DNA of 64,000 nucleotides, taken from Lusitaniella coriacea LEGE 07157 (GTDB lineage Bacteria; Cyanobacteriota; Cyanobacteriia; Cyanobacteriales; Spirulinaceae). Numbering within the stretch: position 1 is the first letter of the stretch; each line of letters opens with the position of its first letter. Positions 26,566 through 35,663 of the stretch are shown in pieces. The stretch is from assembly GCF_015207425.1 (NCBI RefSeq), contig NZ_JADEWZ010000012.1, positions 81,190 through 145,189 of the forward strand, written 5' to 3'. The position numbers were made by a program, and so were the translations under genes. The notes below the pieces were generated by a model, which did not search any database, had not been told where the DNA came from, and saw only the letters and a list, made by a program, of their open reading frames with translations.

Positions 26566-26904
26566 TTCTACATTTCGCAGGTTGACAGACTAACTTTGGG
26601 ATTTCATTGAAGAGGCTAAAATCTTTATACTATAAGCATTTTACCCTTTTTCAGTTCAGGAGCAATTGTGTCGATCGAGAACTTTGCCGAATCAGGACTT
26701 TGGGTTATCTTGAGAATGTTGGGGCTGCTCGCTCCGCAAGGGCGCGATCTTGGTTGAGGGTTGCGAGCGCTGCTAGGGCAGCAACGGCAGAAGGGAAGTT
26801 TCTCATCGAATCAGTGGGGTTAGAGTATCTTCGGCTCAGCGCGATCGCAAATCGGGTTCGGGCGGACTAATCACTGAAAGTCTTGTCTAGCAAGGATTTA
26901 GAAA
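26566..26904. other. Gene-free gap between hicA and hicB
   Basis: I find no supported gene. A GC-richer core (about 26725-26860) with two GCGAGCGCTG-like repeats interrupts AT-rich flanks and may be inserted DNA. An 87-codon plus-strand frame (26607-26870) has a biased Ala/Arg composition and no recognisable family, so I do not call it. Confidence 0.4.
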
Positions 26905-27132
26905 TTATTCAGAGCGCTGAGACGACCTGCGGAATGTGAGTTCAATTTCAAAAATTGCTTGTTTTACTACTTTCTCTTGATAGCGTTTCGCATCCGATCC
27001 ATCCTTCCCAGAAATTGTAAGCTTTCCTTCGTACAAAGGATGTATCCAGTTCGTATGACTTCCTTTTCCTGGGAGTTCTGTAAAACCTGCTTTGCGAAGT
27101 ATTTGTTTCAGTTCTCGTATTTTTTTGGGCAT
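26905..27132 (-). CDS. hicA: HicA family toxin
   Basis: The 75-aa protein is a HicA mRNA interferase with a dsRBD-like fold: 'MPKKIRELKQILRKAGFTEL', then 'GKGSHTNWIHP' with the catalytic His, then 'LTISGKDGSDAKRYQEKVVK'. The length is slightly above the usual HicA. It appears intact. Its antitoxin is encoded 354 bp downstream rather than directly adjacent. Confidence 0.87.
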   Translation of the reverse strand: MPKKIRELKQILRKAGFTELPGKGSHTNWIHPLYEGKLTISGKDGSDAKRYQEKVVKQAIFEIELTFRRSSQRSE

Positions 27133-27345
27133 ATCTGGTGCAATCTTAATCCCTTTGAAATAAATAAAGGGTGCAAGTTATGCCCCCTAACAAAACTACC
27201 CCGCTCCTTCAATGTATCTTTCTTTTGCGAGCGGGTACAAAGACGTGTTTCCAGAGATTACGAATCGCGGAAACGTAGATCTAGCAATCGTTTTATTGAT
27301 AATCTTCGAAGTCGTGTCAGTCAACCAGTCCACACAGTCCCGCTA

Positions 27346-28542
27346 CTATTGTTTGGGGTTCTTTTTCTTTTGCTTGTATTGCTCTAAATCGTTAGGGAAA
27401 AAATCATTCATGTCGTAGAGCCTGAAAGGATTAGGGTGATTATCTAAGAGACTCCATCCCCGATTGCTGGCTTCCCCGTCAACATAGCAGGTAAACCATG
27501 ACTGTTCCCACTTCATAGGTAATACCTCGATTCGCTTACCCTTCTCAACATACACCGTCGCATTAGGATTGGTTTCGATTGTGCTGCTAGCGCTCTCACT
27601 AAGAAATCTTGCCGGTGAAAAAATAGCTTCATATCCAAAGTGCCGACCAAAAATGCACCCCAGTTCGTAAAAATCTAGATCTTGTTGTTCCTCTGTCCAC
27701 CCGTCACACAGACATCGATACCGATGATGTAGTAAATCTCGATCGACAACTAGCACTCCAGAACGGACTAAAACTTCTACGCCATATTTTTTTGTTGTGG
27801 TTGCAAGGGAAGACGGTTTCAACCCTACGAGTGCATGAGAATAGTCGATATACCGCGTATCTTTTACTTCAAACCCCTTATAGGGAGTAGTATCAGCTTC
27901 CCAATCTAAATCCCAGGTACATGAAGTTTTCCCACCCCCACCGCCAAACAAGTAGCTTTCATCCTGAAAAAACGCGCTAGCCATTTCATCAAGGGGTGGG
28001 ACATAATCGCGAATGGATTTTTGCCCCCATCCTTTCCCAAACGGATTAGCGTAAATAACATTAAAGCGAAGATCGTCGCGATGTTGGTTGAAATCTAGTA
28101 CAAGCAGTGTCAAGCACTCCTCAAAAAACGACCCATCAGTTGCGATATGGATAAATTCAAAATCAGTAAATCCGCGTCCCTTCAAAACGAAGGTATAGAC
28201 GGGCTTCTTCCCCCGCGAAATGTAATCCATAAACTCATCATCTTCATTGTCAATATGCGCGAAAATGGCGGCGATGCGGTTAAAATTCCGAGTAAGAAAC
28301 TGGAAGATTCCGGTTTCATAGGTTACACCCCTTGTTCTCACAATTGTCATGCCGTAGGGGGTTCGATAGTTGGCTTGTCGGGGCTTGTCTGACTCTAAAG
28401 CAAGCGCATATTCCACCAAAGCCGATGTCACCACCATCGAATCATTAATAAGTCCGGGGCGGTGTTTGCGAATTGTCGCAATTGCCTTGGCAATCTCGTC
28501 ATTCTGGACAACCTGTAAGCGAGGGCGTGAACGTACCATCAC
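27346..28542 (-). CDS. Unknown 398-aa protein with possible ribbon-helix-helix N-terminus
   Basis: I do not recognise the family. The first about 45 residues ('RPRLQVVQNDEIAKAIATIR', then 'LINDSMVVTSALVEYAL') could be a ribbon-helix-helix DNA-binding unit. The rest is a soluble Trp/Asp-rich region with 'SYLFGGGGGKTSCTWDLDW' (about 190-210) and several His/Cys ('LLHHRYRCLCDG'). There are no membrane spans. The C-terminus is Lys-rich. A perfect 13-bp-arm palindrome sits 29-57 bp upstream of the start, consistent with autoregulation. It closes the toxin-antitoxin island. Confidence 0.75.
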   Translation of the reverse strand: MMVRSRPRLQVVQNDEIAKAIATIRKHRPGLINDSMVVTSALVEYALALESDKPRQANYRTPYGMTIVRTRGVTYETGIFQFLTRNFNRIAAIFAHIDNEDDEFMDYISRGKKPVYTFVLKGRGFTDFEFIHIATDGSFFEECLTLLVLDFNQHRDDLRFNVIYANPFGKGWGQKSIRDYVPPLDEMASAFFQDESYLFGGGGGKTSCTWDLDWEADTTPYKGFEVKDTRYIDYSHALVGLKPSSLATTTKKYGVEVLVRSGVLVVDRDLLHHRYRCLCDGWTEEQQDLDFYELGCIFGRHFGYEAIFSPARFLSESASSTIETNPNATVYVEKGKRIEVLPMKWEQSWFTCYVDGEASNRGWSLLDNHPNPFRLYDMNDFFPNDLEQYKQKKKNPKQ

Positions 28543-28570
28543 AATAACTTATTTTTTGTACTCAACTTTA

Positions 28571-28599
28571 GCCATTATACTCAAAATGAGTATAATGGC
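28571..28599. promoter_or_regulatory. Perfect palindrome, candidate operator with back-to-back TATAAT
   Basis: GCCATTATACTCA (28571-28583), spacer AAA, then TGAGTATAATGGC (28587-28599) form a perfect 13-bp inverted repeat. Each arm contains TATAAT on one strand, so -10 boxes point both ways. The site is 29 bp upstream of the 398-aa gene. No U-tract follows on either strand, so a terminator is less likely. Confidence 0.7.
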
Positions 28600-28710
28600 A
28601 AGAAAAGTGAAAATAATCTCTCTCAGGAATAAAGAAAAATGGTATTGGGCTGAAGAATCGCAATCCATAATCGGTTGTGGCGAAACGGAAATCGGCGAAA
28701 CAGGACAATA

Positions 28711-31668
28711 CTATTCCGCCCCTTCAATGGGTGCAAACCCCTGACGCTGAATATTCTCCGTGACGTGGCGGGGTTCGAGGAACTGCAAGAGGTAGTCGGG
28801 GCCGCCAGCTTTGGAACCCACGCCGGAGAGTTTGAAACCCCCAAAGGGTTGGCGAGAGACGATCGCGCCCGTAATGGTTCGATTAATATACAAGTTACCC
28901 ACCTCAAACCGTTTGTAGGCTTGTTCGATATGGGAGGGGGTACGGGAGTATAAGCCTCCGGTGAGGGCGTAATTTGTGCCGTTGGCGATGTCTAAGGCTT
29001 CCTCGAAGGTTTTGGCTTTGATGATGGCGACGACGGGGCCGAAAATTTCCTCTTGGGCGATGGTTGCGTTGGGGGAAACGTCGGTGAAAAGGGTGGGGGA
29101 AACGAAGTATCCGGTGTCGGGAATGGGAAGTTCGAGGGCAAGGGTGGATTCTTGTTTTCCTTGTTCGATGTATTGTAGGACGCGATCGCGCGCTTTCTCA
29201 TCCACAACGGGACCCACTGTCGTACTGGGGTTTTCCGCCGAACCAATATTCAAGGATTTTGTCGCCTCAATCAAACGCTGCACAAAGGCATCGTATGCGG
29301 GTTCGAGGACAACGACTCGCGAACAGGCGGAACATTTCTGTCCCGTATAGCCGAACGCTGAGTAGACAACGCCTGCAACGGCTTGGTCTAAATCCGCACT
29401 CTCATCGATAATAATTCCATTCTTGCCCCCCATCTCTGCAATGACGCGCTTGAGGTGTTTTTGTCCTGGTTGCAACTTTGCAGCTTCGGCGTAGATGTGA
29501 CAGCCGACTTCCTGGGAACCGGTGAAGGCGATGAGGTGAACGTCGGGATGTTGTACGAGGTGGTTTCCCACGGTGGAACCCTTACCGGGAACGTATTGGA
29601 ATGCACCTTTGGGGATGCCTGCTTCCACGAGAATTTCGGCGATTTTGGCGGCGATAACGGAGGAAGGGGCTGCGGGTTTTAATAAGGTACAATTGCCTGT
29701 AGCGAGGGCTGCAACGGTCATTCCGGTGGCAATGGCGAGGGGGAAATTCCAGGGAGAAATAACCACAGCGATTCCGCGCGGTTGGTAAAAGTAGCGGTTC
29801 GTTTCCCCAGCGAGATCGTAATTGTAACCTTTCTCCAGCCGTTCCATTTCGTCGGCGTAGTAGCGACAAAAATCAATAGCTTCGGAGACTTCTGCATCGG
29901 CTTGGGGGATAATTTTTCCCACTTCTAAACAAGTCCAAGCGGATAGTTCGTGGCGGCGAGATTCCATGATTTCGGCGGCTTTGCGTAGGATTCTCGCACG
30001 TTCTTGAACTGGGGTGTCGCGCCATGCGGGAAATGCGGCTTTTGCAGCAGCGATGGCTTCATCGGCTTGGGAAAGGTCGATTTGTCCGATGGTTCCCACA
30101 ATTTCAGTAGGGTTGGAGGGGTTAACGGAGTCTAAGGTTGACTCGGTTTGAACGTATTCGCCGTTGATTAAGGGGAGGTAGGTTTTTCCCAAGGAATTGC
30201 GAACTTGAACTAAGGCTTGTTTGGCTTTACTGCGCAAGTCTGCATTGGCGTAGTCGGTATCGGCTGCGTTGGGGAAGGCGGTTTTGGCAACGAGGGGGGA
30301 TTCTTCTTCAACTTTCGGGGGTGCAATCAGTTCTTCAATGGGGCGTTCTTCCATATTTTGCCGCAGGAAGGAGGAATTTGCCGTATTTTCGAGCAAGCGG
30401 CGAATCAGGTAGGACATTCCCGGTAATAAGTCGCCGTAGGGTGCGTACACTCTGACGCGGTGTCCCCGTTTCACCAAGGCTTTCGCGAGGCGATCGCCCA
30501 TGCCGTACAATACTTGCATTTCAAAACGACGCGGGGGAATCTGCAAGGTTTCGGCGATGGCTGCGGCTTTGGCTTGGGTTCGGACGTTATGGGAACCGAT
30601 AGCGGCGTACAAATACTCGTGATTTTCGAGCAGGAGTTCCATTAAAGCTTCGTAGTTGGCATCGGTTGCAGCTTTTTGGTTATAAACGGGCTGTTTCCAA
30701 TGATTTTGAATCGATTGAATCGTTTCCTGATCCCAATAGGCTCCTTTTACCAAGCGAATCGTAATGGGATTTCCCCGTTTTTTCGCCCATTCAATCAATC
30801 CTTGCAAATCTTCTTGAGAATCGCGCAAATACCCTTGAATCGTCATGCCGATATCGGTACGATCGCGAAATTCCTCTTCCATTAACAATTCCTTGAGAAT
30901 GGCAAGAGTCATGTCCTTATATTCGTATTGTTCCATATCGAAGTGGATCGCGGCTCCCAAGGTTTTGGCGTGGCGCAAAAGAGAACGCACGCGATCGCGC
31001 ACCTTAACTTTACTCCCTTCCGGATCGAAGGGATCGAATTGAGAGTAAAATGCAGTTAACTTCACCGAAACCTGAACTTTAGGTAAGGCTTCCCCTTCTG
31101 CTTCGTCAATTTGAGGAATCGTTGACCAACCCTTTGCCGCATCACTTAACGCTTCAATCAGTTCCGCGTAGCGTTGTTGATACGATTGCGCTTCCGACTC
31201 CGTAATCACTGCCTCTCCAAGCAAATCGATCGTAAACGCCATCTTATCCTTGCGCAACCGTTCGATGGTTTTAATCACCTTGGGAATACTTTCTCCGGCA
31301 ATATATTTATACGCCAGCGTCTTCACCGCCTGTTCCACCGTCGTTGCAGCAATTTGTGCGGGGGGAGAACTCGCATCGGCAAAATTGAGAATCTTTTTGA
31401 GCGCATTGGGCAATTCCACCGATTCATCGCTCATATACTCTTGAAAATGTCGCGCAATCTCCGTCTTAGAGCGCAATGCAGGCAAACAGTCGATGAAGCT
31501 AAACAATTGATAGCGCAAACCCGGATTGCCCATCGCCCAGTCTAGCAACTTTTCCTCGAGGCGCATTTGGTCGCGCATCTGGCTAAACAGAGAACGCTTT
31601 TCTCGCGTCGCAGCAATCAGTTCTTTCGCAATTTCCTGGGTTTTGGCTTCATACTCTCGAACAACCAC
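28711..31668 (-). CDS. putA: Bifunctional proline dehydrogenase / L-glutamate gamma-semialdehyde dehydrogenase (PutA)
   Basis: The 985-aa protein oxidises proline to glutamate in two steps. The N-terminal PRODH TIM barrel (about 140-440) contains 'IRLVKGAYWDQE' and 'FEMQVLYGMGD'. The C-terminal aldehyde dehydrogenase (about 495-975) has 'VVISPWNFPLAI', general base Glu745 ('VIAEMGGKNG') and nucleophile Cys779 ('TGQKCSACS'). There is no N-terminal DNA-binding RHH domain, so it is a non-regulatory PutA. The length is typical of minimal PutA. Confidence 0.95.
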   Translation of the reverse strand: MVVREYEAKTQEIAKELIAATREKRSLFSQMRDQMRLEEKLLDWAMGNPGLRYQLFSFIDCLPALRSKTEIARHFQEYMSDESVELPNALKKILNFADASSPPAQIAATTVEQAVKTLAYKYIAGESIPKVIKTIERLRKDKMAFTIDLLGEAVITESEAQSYQQRYAELIEALSDAAKGWSTIPQIDEAEGEALPKVQVSVKLTAFYSQFDPFDPEGSKVKVRDRVRSLLRHAKTLGAAIHFDMEQYEYKDMTLAILKELLMEEEFRDRTDIGMTIQGYLRDSQEDLQGLIEWAKKRGNPITIRLVKGAYWDQETIQSIQNHWKQPVYNQKAATDANYEALMELLLENHEYLYAAIGSHNVRTQAKAAAIAETLQIPPRRFEMQVLYGMGDRLAKALVKRGHRVRVYAPYGDLLPGMSYLIRRLLENTANSSFLRQNMEERPIEELIAPPKVEEESPLVAKTAFPNAADTDYANADLRSKAKQALVQVRNSLGKTYLPLINGEYVQTESTLDSVNPSNPTEIVGTIGQIDLSQADEAIAAAKAAFPAWRDTPVQERARILRKAAEIMESRRHELSAWTCLEVGKIIPQADAEVSEAIDFCRYYADEMERLEKGYNYDLAGETNRYFYQPRGIAVVISPWNFPLAIATGMTVAALATGNCTLLKPAAPSSVIAAKIAEILVEAGIPKGAFQYVPGKGSTVGNHLVQHPDVHLIAFTGSQEVGCHIYAEAAKLQPGQKHLKRVIAEMGGKNGIIIDESADLDQAVAGVVYSAFGYTGQKCSACSRVVVLEPAYDAFVQRLIEATKSLNIGSAENPSTTVGPVVDEKARDRVLQYIEQGKQESTLALELPIPDTGYFVSPTLFTDVSPNATIAQEEIFGPVVAIIKAKTFEEALDIANGTNYALTGGLYSRTPSHIEQAYKRFEVGNLYINRTITGAIVSRQPFGGFKLSGVGSKAGGPDYLLQFLEPRHVTENIQRQGFAPIEGAE

Positions 31669-31724
31669 GGCTTTGTAACTCCTCTGGCAGGGGACAGATA
31701 CACAGACTTTTCACTATATCTTTT

Positions 31725-31786
31725 ATTGTCGCGGTTTTTTGTTAGAGATGGCGCGCGATCGCGCTTCACACTCCATAAAATAGAAT
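31725..31786. repeat. 62-bp direct repeat, left copy, upstream of VapBC-type pair
   Basis: From 'ATTGTCGCGGTTTTTTGT' to 'CTCCATAAAATAGAAT' this matches 32596-32657 at 58 of 62 positions by eye, in the same orientation. The two copies bracket the antitoxin-toxin pair. Confidence 0.75.
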
Positions 31787-31818
31787 AACGGTAGCATTCA
31801 AATACAGGAGATAGCACC

Positions 31819-32079
31819 ATGCTTGCGGTTAATCTTGATGACGAAGCAGAAAAATACTTAATCGAGATATTATCCCAAGAGAAAATGACAAGCCAAGAGT
31901 TAGTCAAAAAGCTATTGCGGAACCATTTAAGATCGCTCAAACCCTCTCCAACTATCTTAGAAAGAATGGGCGGCTATCCAAAAGAATTGTTAGAAGGAGA
32001 AGTGGATTTATCAGATCGAAAGACTCGCAAACAAAAAATTTCCGAACATCTGAGCGCGAGAAGTGAGATGTGCGACTAG
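31819..32079 (+). CDS. Antitoxin of a VapBC-type module
   Basis: This 86-aa protein has an N-terminal segment 'MLAVNLDDEAEKYLIEILSQ' like ribbon-helix-helix antitoxins and a charged, probably disordered C-terminus that would wrap the toxin. A clear AGGAG precedes the ATG by 8 nt. It ends 2 nt before the PIN-domain gene, so the two genes are co-transcribed. The role is inferred mainly from this context. Confidence 0.75.
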   Translation: MLAVNLDDEAEKYLIEILSQEKMTSQELVKKLLRNHLRSLKPSPTILERMGGYPKELLEGEVDLSDRKTRKQKISEHLSARSEMCD

Positions 32080-32081
32080 CC

Positions 32082-32507
32082 ATGAACACTCCCCATACTT
32101 TTATTCTAATTGATAGTGGCATTATGGTCGCTTTTTATAATCGAAAAGATCGTTATCATCAACAAGTCGTTCGTTTTTTTAGCACTTGTACCAGTCAGTT
32201 AATTACAACCGTTAGTTGTGTTACTGAGGTGATGTGGTTGCTTGCACCCAATATTAGCGTGCAAAACAATTTTCTATCAGCATTAGAGATAGGGGTTTTC
32301 AGTGCAGAGCATTTAACTTCTGAAGATTATCAACGAATTCGGATACTCAATTCAAACTATCAGGATCTGCCAGCAGATTTTACAGATCTATCATTGGTTG
32401 CAATTTCCGAGCGTTTAAATATTCCAGCAATTGCTACGCTGGATAAAGATTTCGATGTTTATCGTCGCTATCGCAGTCAACCTTTTATCCGTGTTTTCTA
32501 TCCCTAG
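32082..32507 (+). CDS. PIN-domain toxin (VapC-like ribonuclease)
   Basis: The 141-aa protein has PIN-domain acidic residues: 'FILIDSGIMVAFYNRKDRYH' (first Asp), a Glu in 'SCVTEVMWLL', 'PADFTDLSLVAISERL' and 'AIATLDKDFDVYRRY' (last Asp cluster). It should cleave RNA when not bound by its antitoxin. I use ATG 32082; an upstream ATG-less extension overlaps the antitoxin gene. It appears intact. Confidence 0.88.
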   Translation: MNTPHTFILIDSGIMVAFYNRKDRYHQQVVRFFSTCTSQLITTVSCVTEVMWLLAPNISVQNNFLSALEIGVFSAEHLTSEDYQRIRILNSNYQDLPADFTDLSLVAISERLNIPAIATLDKDFDVYRRYRSQPFIRVFYP

Positions 32508-32595
32508 TATTTGAATAATTTGGCTCATCATAAAACCAGCCTTCTTCAGAAGATAACTACATCGTCCAGCGCTAGAGTCGTAATGTATCTTTAGT

Positions 32596-32657
32596 ATTGT
32601 CGCGGTTTTTTGTCAGAGGCGGCGCGCGATCGCGCGTCACACTCCATAAAATAGAAT
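32596..32657. repeat. 62-bp direct repeat, right copy
   Basis: Second copy of 31725-31786, with 4 mismatches, 89 bp beyond the end of the toxin gene. Beyond it, no gene is seen until 32775. Confidence 0.75.
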
Positions 32658-32774
32658 ATAGACTACGAAAAAAATCTCCGTTTCTTCGCGTTTGGTGTGT
32701 CTCCATGTCGCAAGGAACCTTTCCCCATCTTCTGTGCTGATGGGGTGTTGGAGGGCATTCAATCAAGTCTTCAA

Positions 32775-32969
32775 TTACGAACGGCTACCGATACCATATA
32801 AAAGCCCGCAGCCAACAGCTAATAGAACCAGTGCCACATAAACAATATTCGGAACACTAGAAATAACTCCTGCTGCTTGTAGCAGCAGTAAAGCGGCAAA
32901 GGTAATCAGGAGCAAGCCTCCTGCGTAAAGACCAATTGTTGTTATAAGGTTAGGTTTTCTGCGACTCAT
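32775..32969 (-). CDS. Small two-span membrane protein
   Basis: The 64-aa protein has a basic N-terminus ('MSRRKPNLIT') and two hydrophobic helices ('IGLYAGGLLLITFAALLLLQ' and 'IVYVALVLLAVGCGLLYGI'). An AAAGG lies 7-9 nt before the ATG. I do not recognise a family. Confidence 0.6.
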   Translation of the reverse strand: MSRRKPNLITTIGLYAGGLLLITFAALLLLQAAGVISSVPNIVYVALVLLAVGCGLLYGIGSRS

Positions 32970-33250
32970 CTTTTTTTACCTTTAGAGATAGCGATCTAAA
33001 ATATACACTGTTCCGAATCTGGTATTGATGAGTTTTGCGGATGTTTATTTCCGACGAGGACAGAACCATTCTGTTGCGAAGTTTATAACTCAGCAGCATA
33101 ATTCTAGAAAAATTTCTTCTGGGTCGATACGCGATTTAGGACACTTCACAAAGCTATAAGTTAGCAAGAGTAAGGTTTTGACCGACACTTGACTGTTATC
33201 AAGCTGAGACTGCGGCACAATAAGAGAAGTCAGTTAAAACTGGAGTAGCA

Positions 33251-33826
33251 ATGTCTAAGCGGAAAAAAAGTAATCTCCAATGGATTAAAGAAACTCTAGA
33301 GCTAGAAGAAGACCATAACTGGAAATCCGAGGAAGGAAATCGAATCTTTGTGGCAGGGAGAGGAGCGCTACGCTTTGATGTTCCAGGCGATTGGCATTTT
33401 TCACCGCAGGAGAAATCTTTTCAATTTCTCGATAAAAATCCCCCAGATGATAATTGCCGCTTAGAAGCCTCTTTTAATTTACTGCCTCCGGCGGATTGGT
33501 CGGAATTTCCCCTCGTTCCGCTTTTAAAAAAAGTCGTTAAGGATGACGAACGAAACGTCATTGAGCGTGGAAAAGTGGTCAAACTTAAGCGCCAAACGGC
33601 TCGTATTGTTTGGATGCATATTAAATTTATCGACGAACCCGAAAACCGCGAAGCTTATTCCCGAATTTGTATTGGCTTGGGTTCGGGCGTTCAATGCTTG
33701 ATTACAATGGATTACTGGGCAGATGATGCGGAACGAGTGATTCCTGTTTGGGATACGGTGATGGATTCTCTTGTTTTGGGTTTGTATATTCGCGACCCGC
33801 GCACGGGATTTGCTTTCCCGGATTAG
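33251..33826 (+). CDS. Conserved hypothetical protein
   Basis: The 191-aa soluble protein starts with a good GGAG site 7 nt before the ATG. The pattern 'GRGALRFDVPGDWHFSP', followed by alternating strands and 'VQCLITMDYWADDAERVIPV', resembles the PsbP/Mog1-like fold used to recognise 'DVPxxW' openings, but without a signal peptide. Function is not known. It ends 4 bp into the convergent WD40 gene. Confidence 0.68.
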   Translation: MSKRKKSNLQWIKETLELEEDHNWKSEEGNRIFVAGRGALRFDVPGDWHFSPQEKSFQFLDKNPPDDNCRLEASFNLLPPADWSEFPLVPLLKKVVKDDERNVIERGKVVKLKRQTARIVWMHIKFIDEPENREAYSRICIGLGSGVQCLITMDYWADDAERVIPVWDTVMDSLVLGLYIRDPRTGFAFPD

Positions 33827-35499
33827 GGGGTTTCTGTTGTTTCTGAAACGGGATACTGCCAGAATTTAACGCAACTATCGCTACTGCCGCTTGCGAGGAG
33901 GGGTTGGTTGGGGCTAAACGCGATCGCGTTGATTTTACCGCGATGTCCTGTGAAAGTTTCTCGAACTGCGACTGTTTTTAAATCCCAAAGGTTAATGGTT
34001 TTGTCGCTACTCCCGCTTGCCAAAAAGTTTCCGTCGGGACTAAATGCCAAGGCGCACACGCCGAAGGTATGTTGCTTGAGCGCCTGCTGTTCGGTTAGTT
34101 GGGGAACGTTCCAGATATAAATGGTAGGATCGTCACCGCCACTGGCGAGGTGGTTTCCGTCTGGACTGAACGCGATCGCGCGCAGGCTTTGTTTAAACTC
34201 AATGAATTGATGCTCTGCTACCTTCTTCCCCGTTTGCAGGTTCCACAATTGAAGTCGCCCCTCTTGAGTTCCCACCGCGAGAATTTCTCCTTGAGGATGA
34301 AAAGATAGGGTTGTAATTCCGTCATTATCGTTGCTTAGGGTTTGTTTCTCTGTTCCGGTTTCAACATCCCAAAACTTGATGGTTGCATCGGGACTGCCAC
34401 TGGCGAGAGTGGTTCCGTCTGGACTAAACGCGATCGCGATTGCGCGGTGTCCCCTTAAGGTTTTTCGCACTTCCTTCGTCTCCACATCCCACAATTTAAT
34501 CGTGCCATCGGCGCTACCGCTTGCAAGGAGAAGGGTTTTGGGGTGAAATGCCAGGGCATCGACATAATCGGAGTGTCCCTCAAGCACGCCCAATTCCTTG
34601 CCGCTTCCCACTTCCTGCAATGCGATCTTATAAGAACTGCTATCCCTGGCGAGAATTTTGCCGTCTGCACTAATCGCGAGGGTATGGATTCCGTGGGCGG
34701 CGTTGTAGGCACTCGATTTATCCTGGAATTGCCCATCTGCACTTTCTCCTTCTGGGGTTGCCAGTTGAGAAAAGAGGGTTTTTAGGGAAATGCCGAGGTT
34801 GAGCAGGTTTTCGCGAACTTGCCCAAAGTTTCCGTCTTCTGTTGTGGGAGTGGGAGAAGAGGAATTATTTTCCTGAGATTTTTGTTGCAATTGCGCGATC
34901 GCGCTTTGTAATTCTTCAATTTGATTGCGAGGGGGAATCTGCTTTTGCAGTTGGGAAAGAGCAACCAGCAATCCGTCCGCTTCTGCGCGCGGGAGACTGC
35001 TTTGTTGCAACCGCACGATCGCGCGCTGGATATTTTCAATCTGTTCGCGATCGGGAATTTCCTGTTGCAATTGCTTAACCGTCGGTTCCAAGGGAGCGAG
35101 CAATTCTATTTGTTGGTACAGTTGCTCCATCTCTCCGTGCCGTTCCTTACGATTTAGCTCCCAGAAGCGCTGTCGATTGTAAAAATTCAACCCCAACCCA
35201 ATCGTTAGGGGAGTCGCCACCCACGCCACCTGCTGAGTCACCGCAGCAAATCCCGTTCCCAGAACTGAGGCAACAATGGCAACGAATTCTGCAATTTCTA
35301 ACTCGCGAGCATTAGACATGGCAAGGGTTCCCCGCACAATTGGATTGTTCCTATGATAGAAGATTTGGTTCCGTTCTTCCTGGGTTAAATCTTTCCTTCG
35401 AGCGAGTTCGCCCCGGCGCGATCGATATACAGTCTGAATGAGTTGCAAATCGAACGTTACAGCATCCCATCGCGGGGATAATTTTCTAGCGAGTTGCAA
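33823..35499 (-). CDS. WD40-repeat protein with membrane/coiled-coil N-terminus
   Basis: The 558-aa protein has a putative membrane hairpin (about 71-108, 'FVAIVASVLGTGFAAV') and a coiled coil with a repeated 'PPRNQIEELQSAIAQLQQ'-type motif (about 145-215). Seven WD40 blades (about 265-550) follow, each with 'AFSPDG..LASGS.D.TI..WD'. It is probably a protein-interaction platform. The start is a TTG at 35499; the first ATG is at 35319 and would remove 60 residues. No kinase or effector domain is fused. Confidence 0.85.
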   Translation of the reverse strand: MQLARKLSPRWDAVTFDLQLIQTVYRSRRGELARRKDLTQEERNQIFYHRNNPIVRGTLAMSNARELEIAEFVAIVASVLGTGFAAVTQQVAWVATPLTIGLGLNFYNRQRFWELNRKERHGEMEQLYQQIELLAPLEPTVKQLQQEIPDREQIENIQRAIVRLQQSSLPRAEADGLLVALSQLQKQIPPRNQIEELQSAIAQLQQKSQENNSSSPTPTTEDGNFGQVRENLLNLGISLKTLFSQLATPEGESADGQFQDKSSAYNAAHGIHTLAISADGKILARDSSSYKIALQEVGSGKELGVLEGHSDYVDALAFHPKTLLLASGSADGTIKLWDVETKEVRKTLRGHRAIAIAFSPDGTTLASGSPDATIKFWDVETGTEKQTLSNDNDGITTLSFHPQGEILAVGTQEGRLQLWNLQTGKKVAEHQFIEFKQSLRAIAFSPDGNHLASGGDDPTIYIWNVPQLTEQQALKQHTFGVCALAFSPDGNFLASGSSDKTINLWDLKTVAVRETFTGHRGKINAIAFSPNQPLLASGSSDSCVKFWQYPVSETTETP

Positions 35500-35663
35500 T
35501 ACTTTGTAAATTTTTGTATATTTATTGATGTAGATTTGTAACGCTTCTTAAGGAAATCAAAGATCGACCTCAGAGATAAAGTATCCCAAATGTCCCCTCC
35601 GCGCTCGATCTCCAGAAGCGTTTCATATCATTTCTAATTAACCTAGTTTAGTACACTTAACCT

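Noticed and set aside
26607..26870. 87-codon plus-strand frame between hicA and hicB
   Set aside because: Biased Ala/Arg composition, no recognised family, no ribosome-binding site; the DNA looks like repeat or inserted material.
28595..28744. 49-codon frame starting at the palindrome (MARKVKIISL...)
   Set aside because: Its ATG lies inside the palindrome's TATAATGG arm, so a normal leader is impossible, and it runs antisense into the end of putA.
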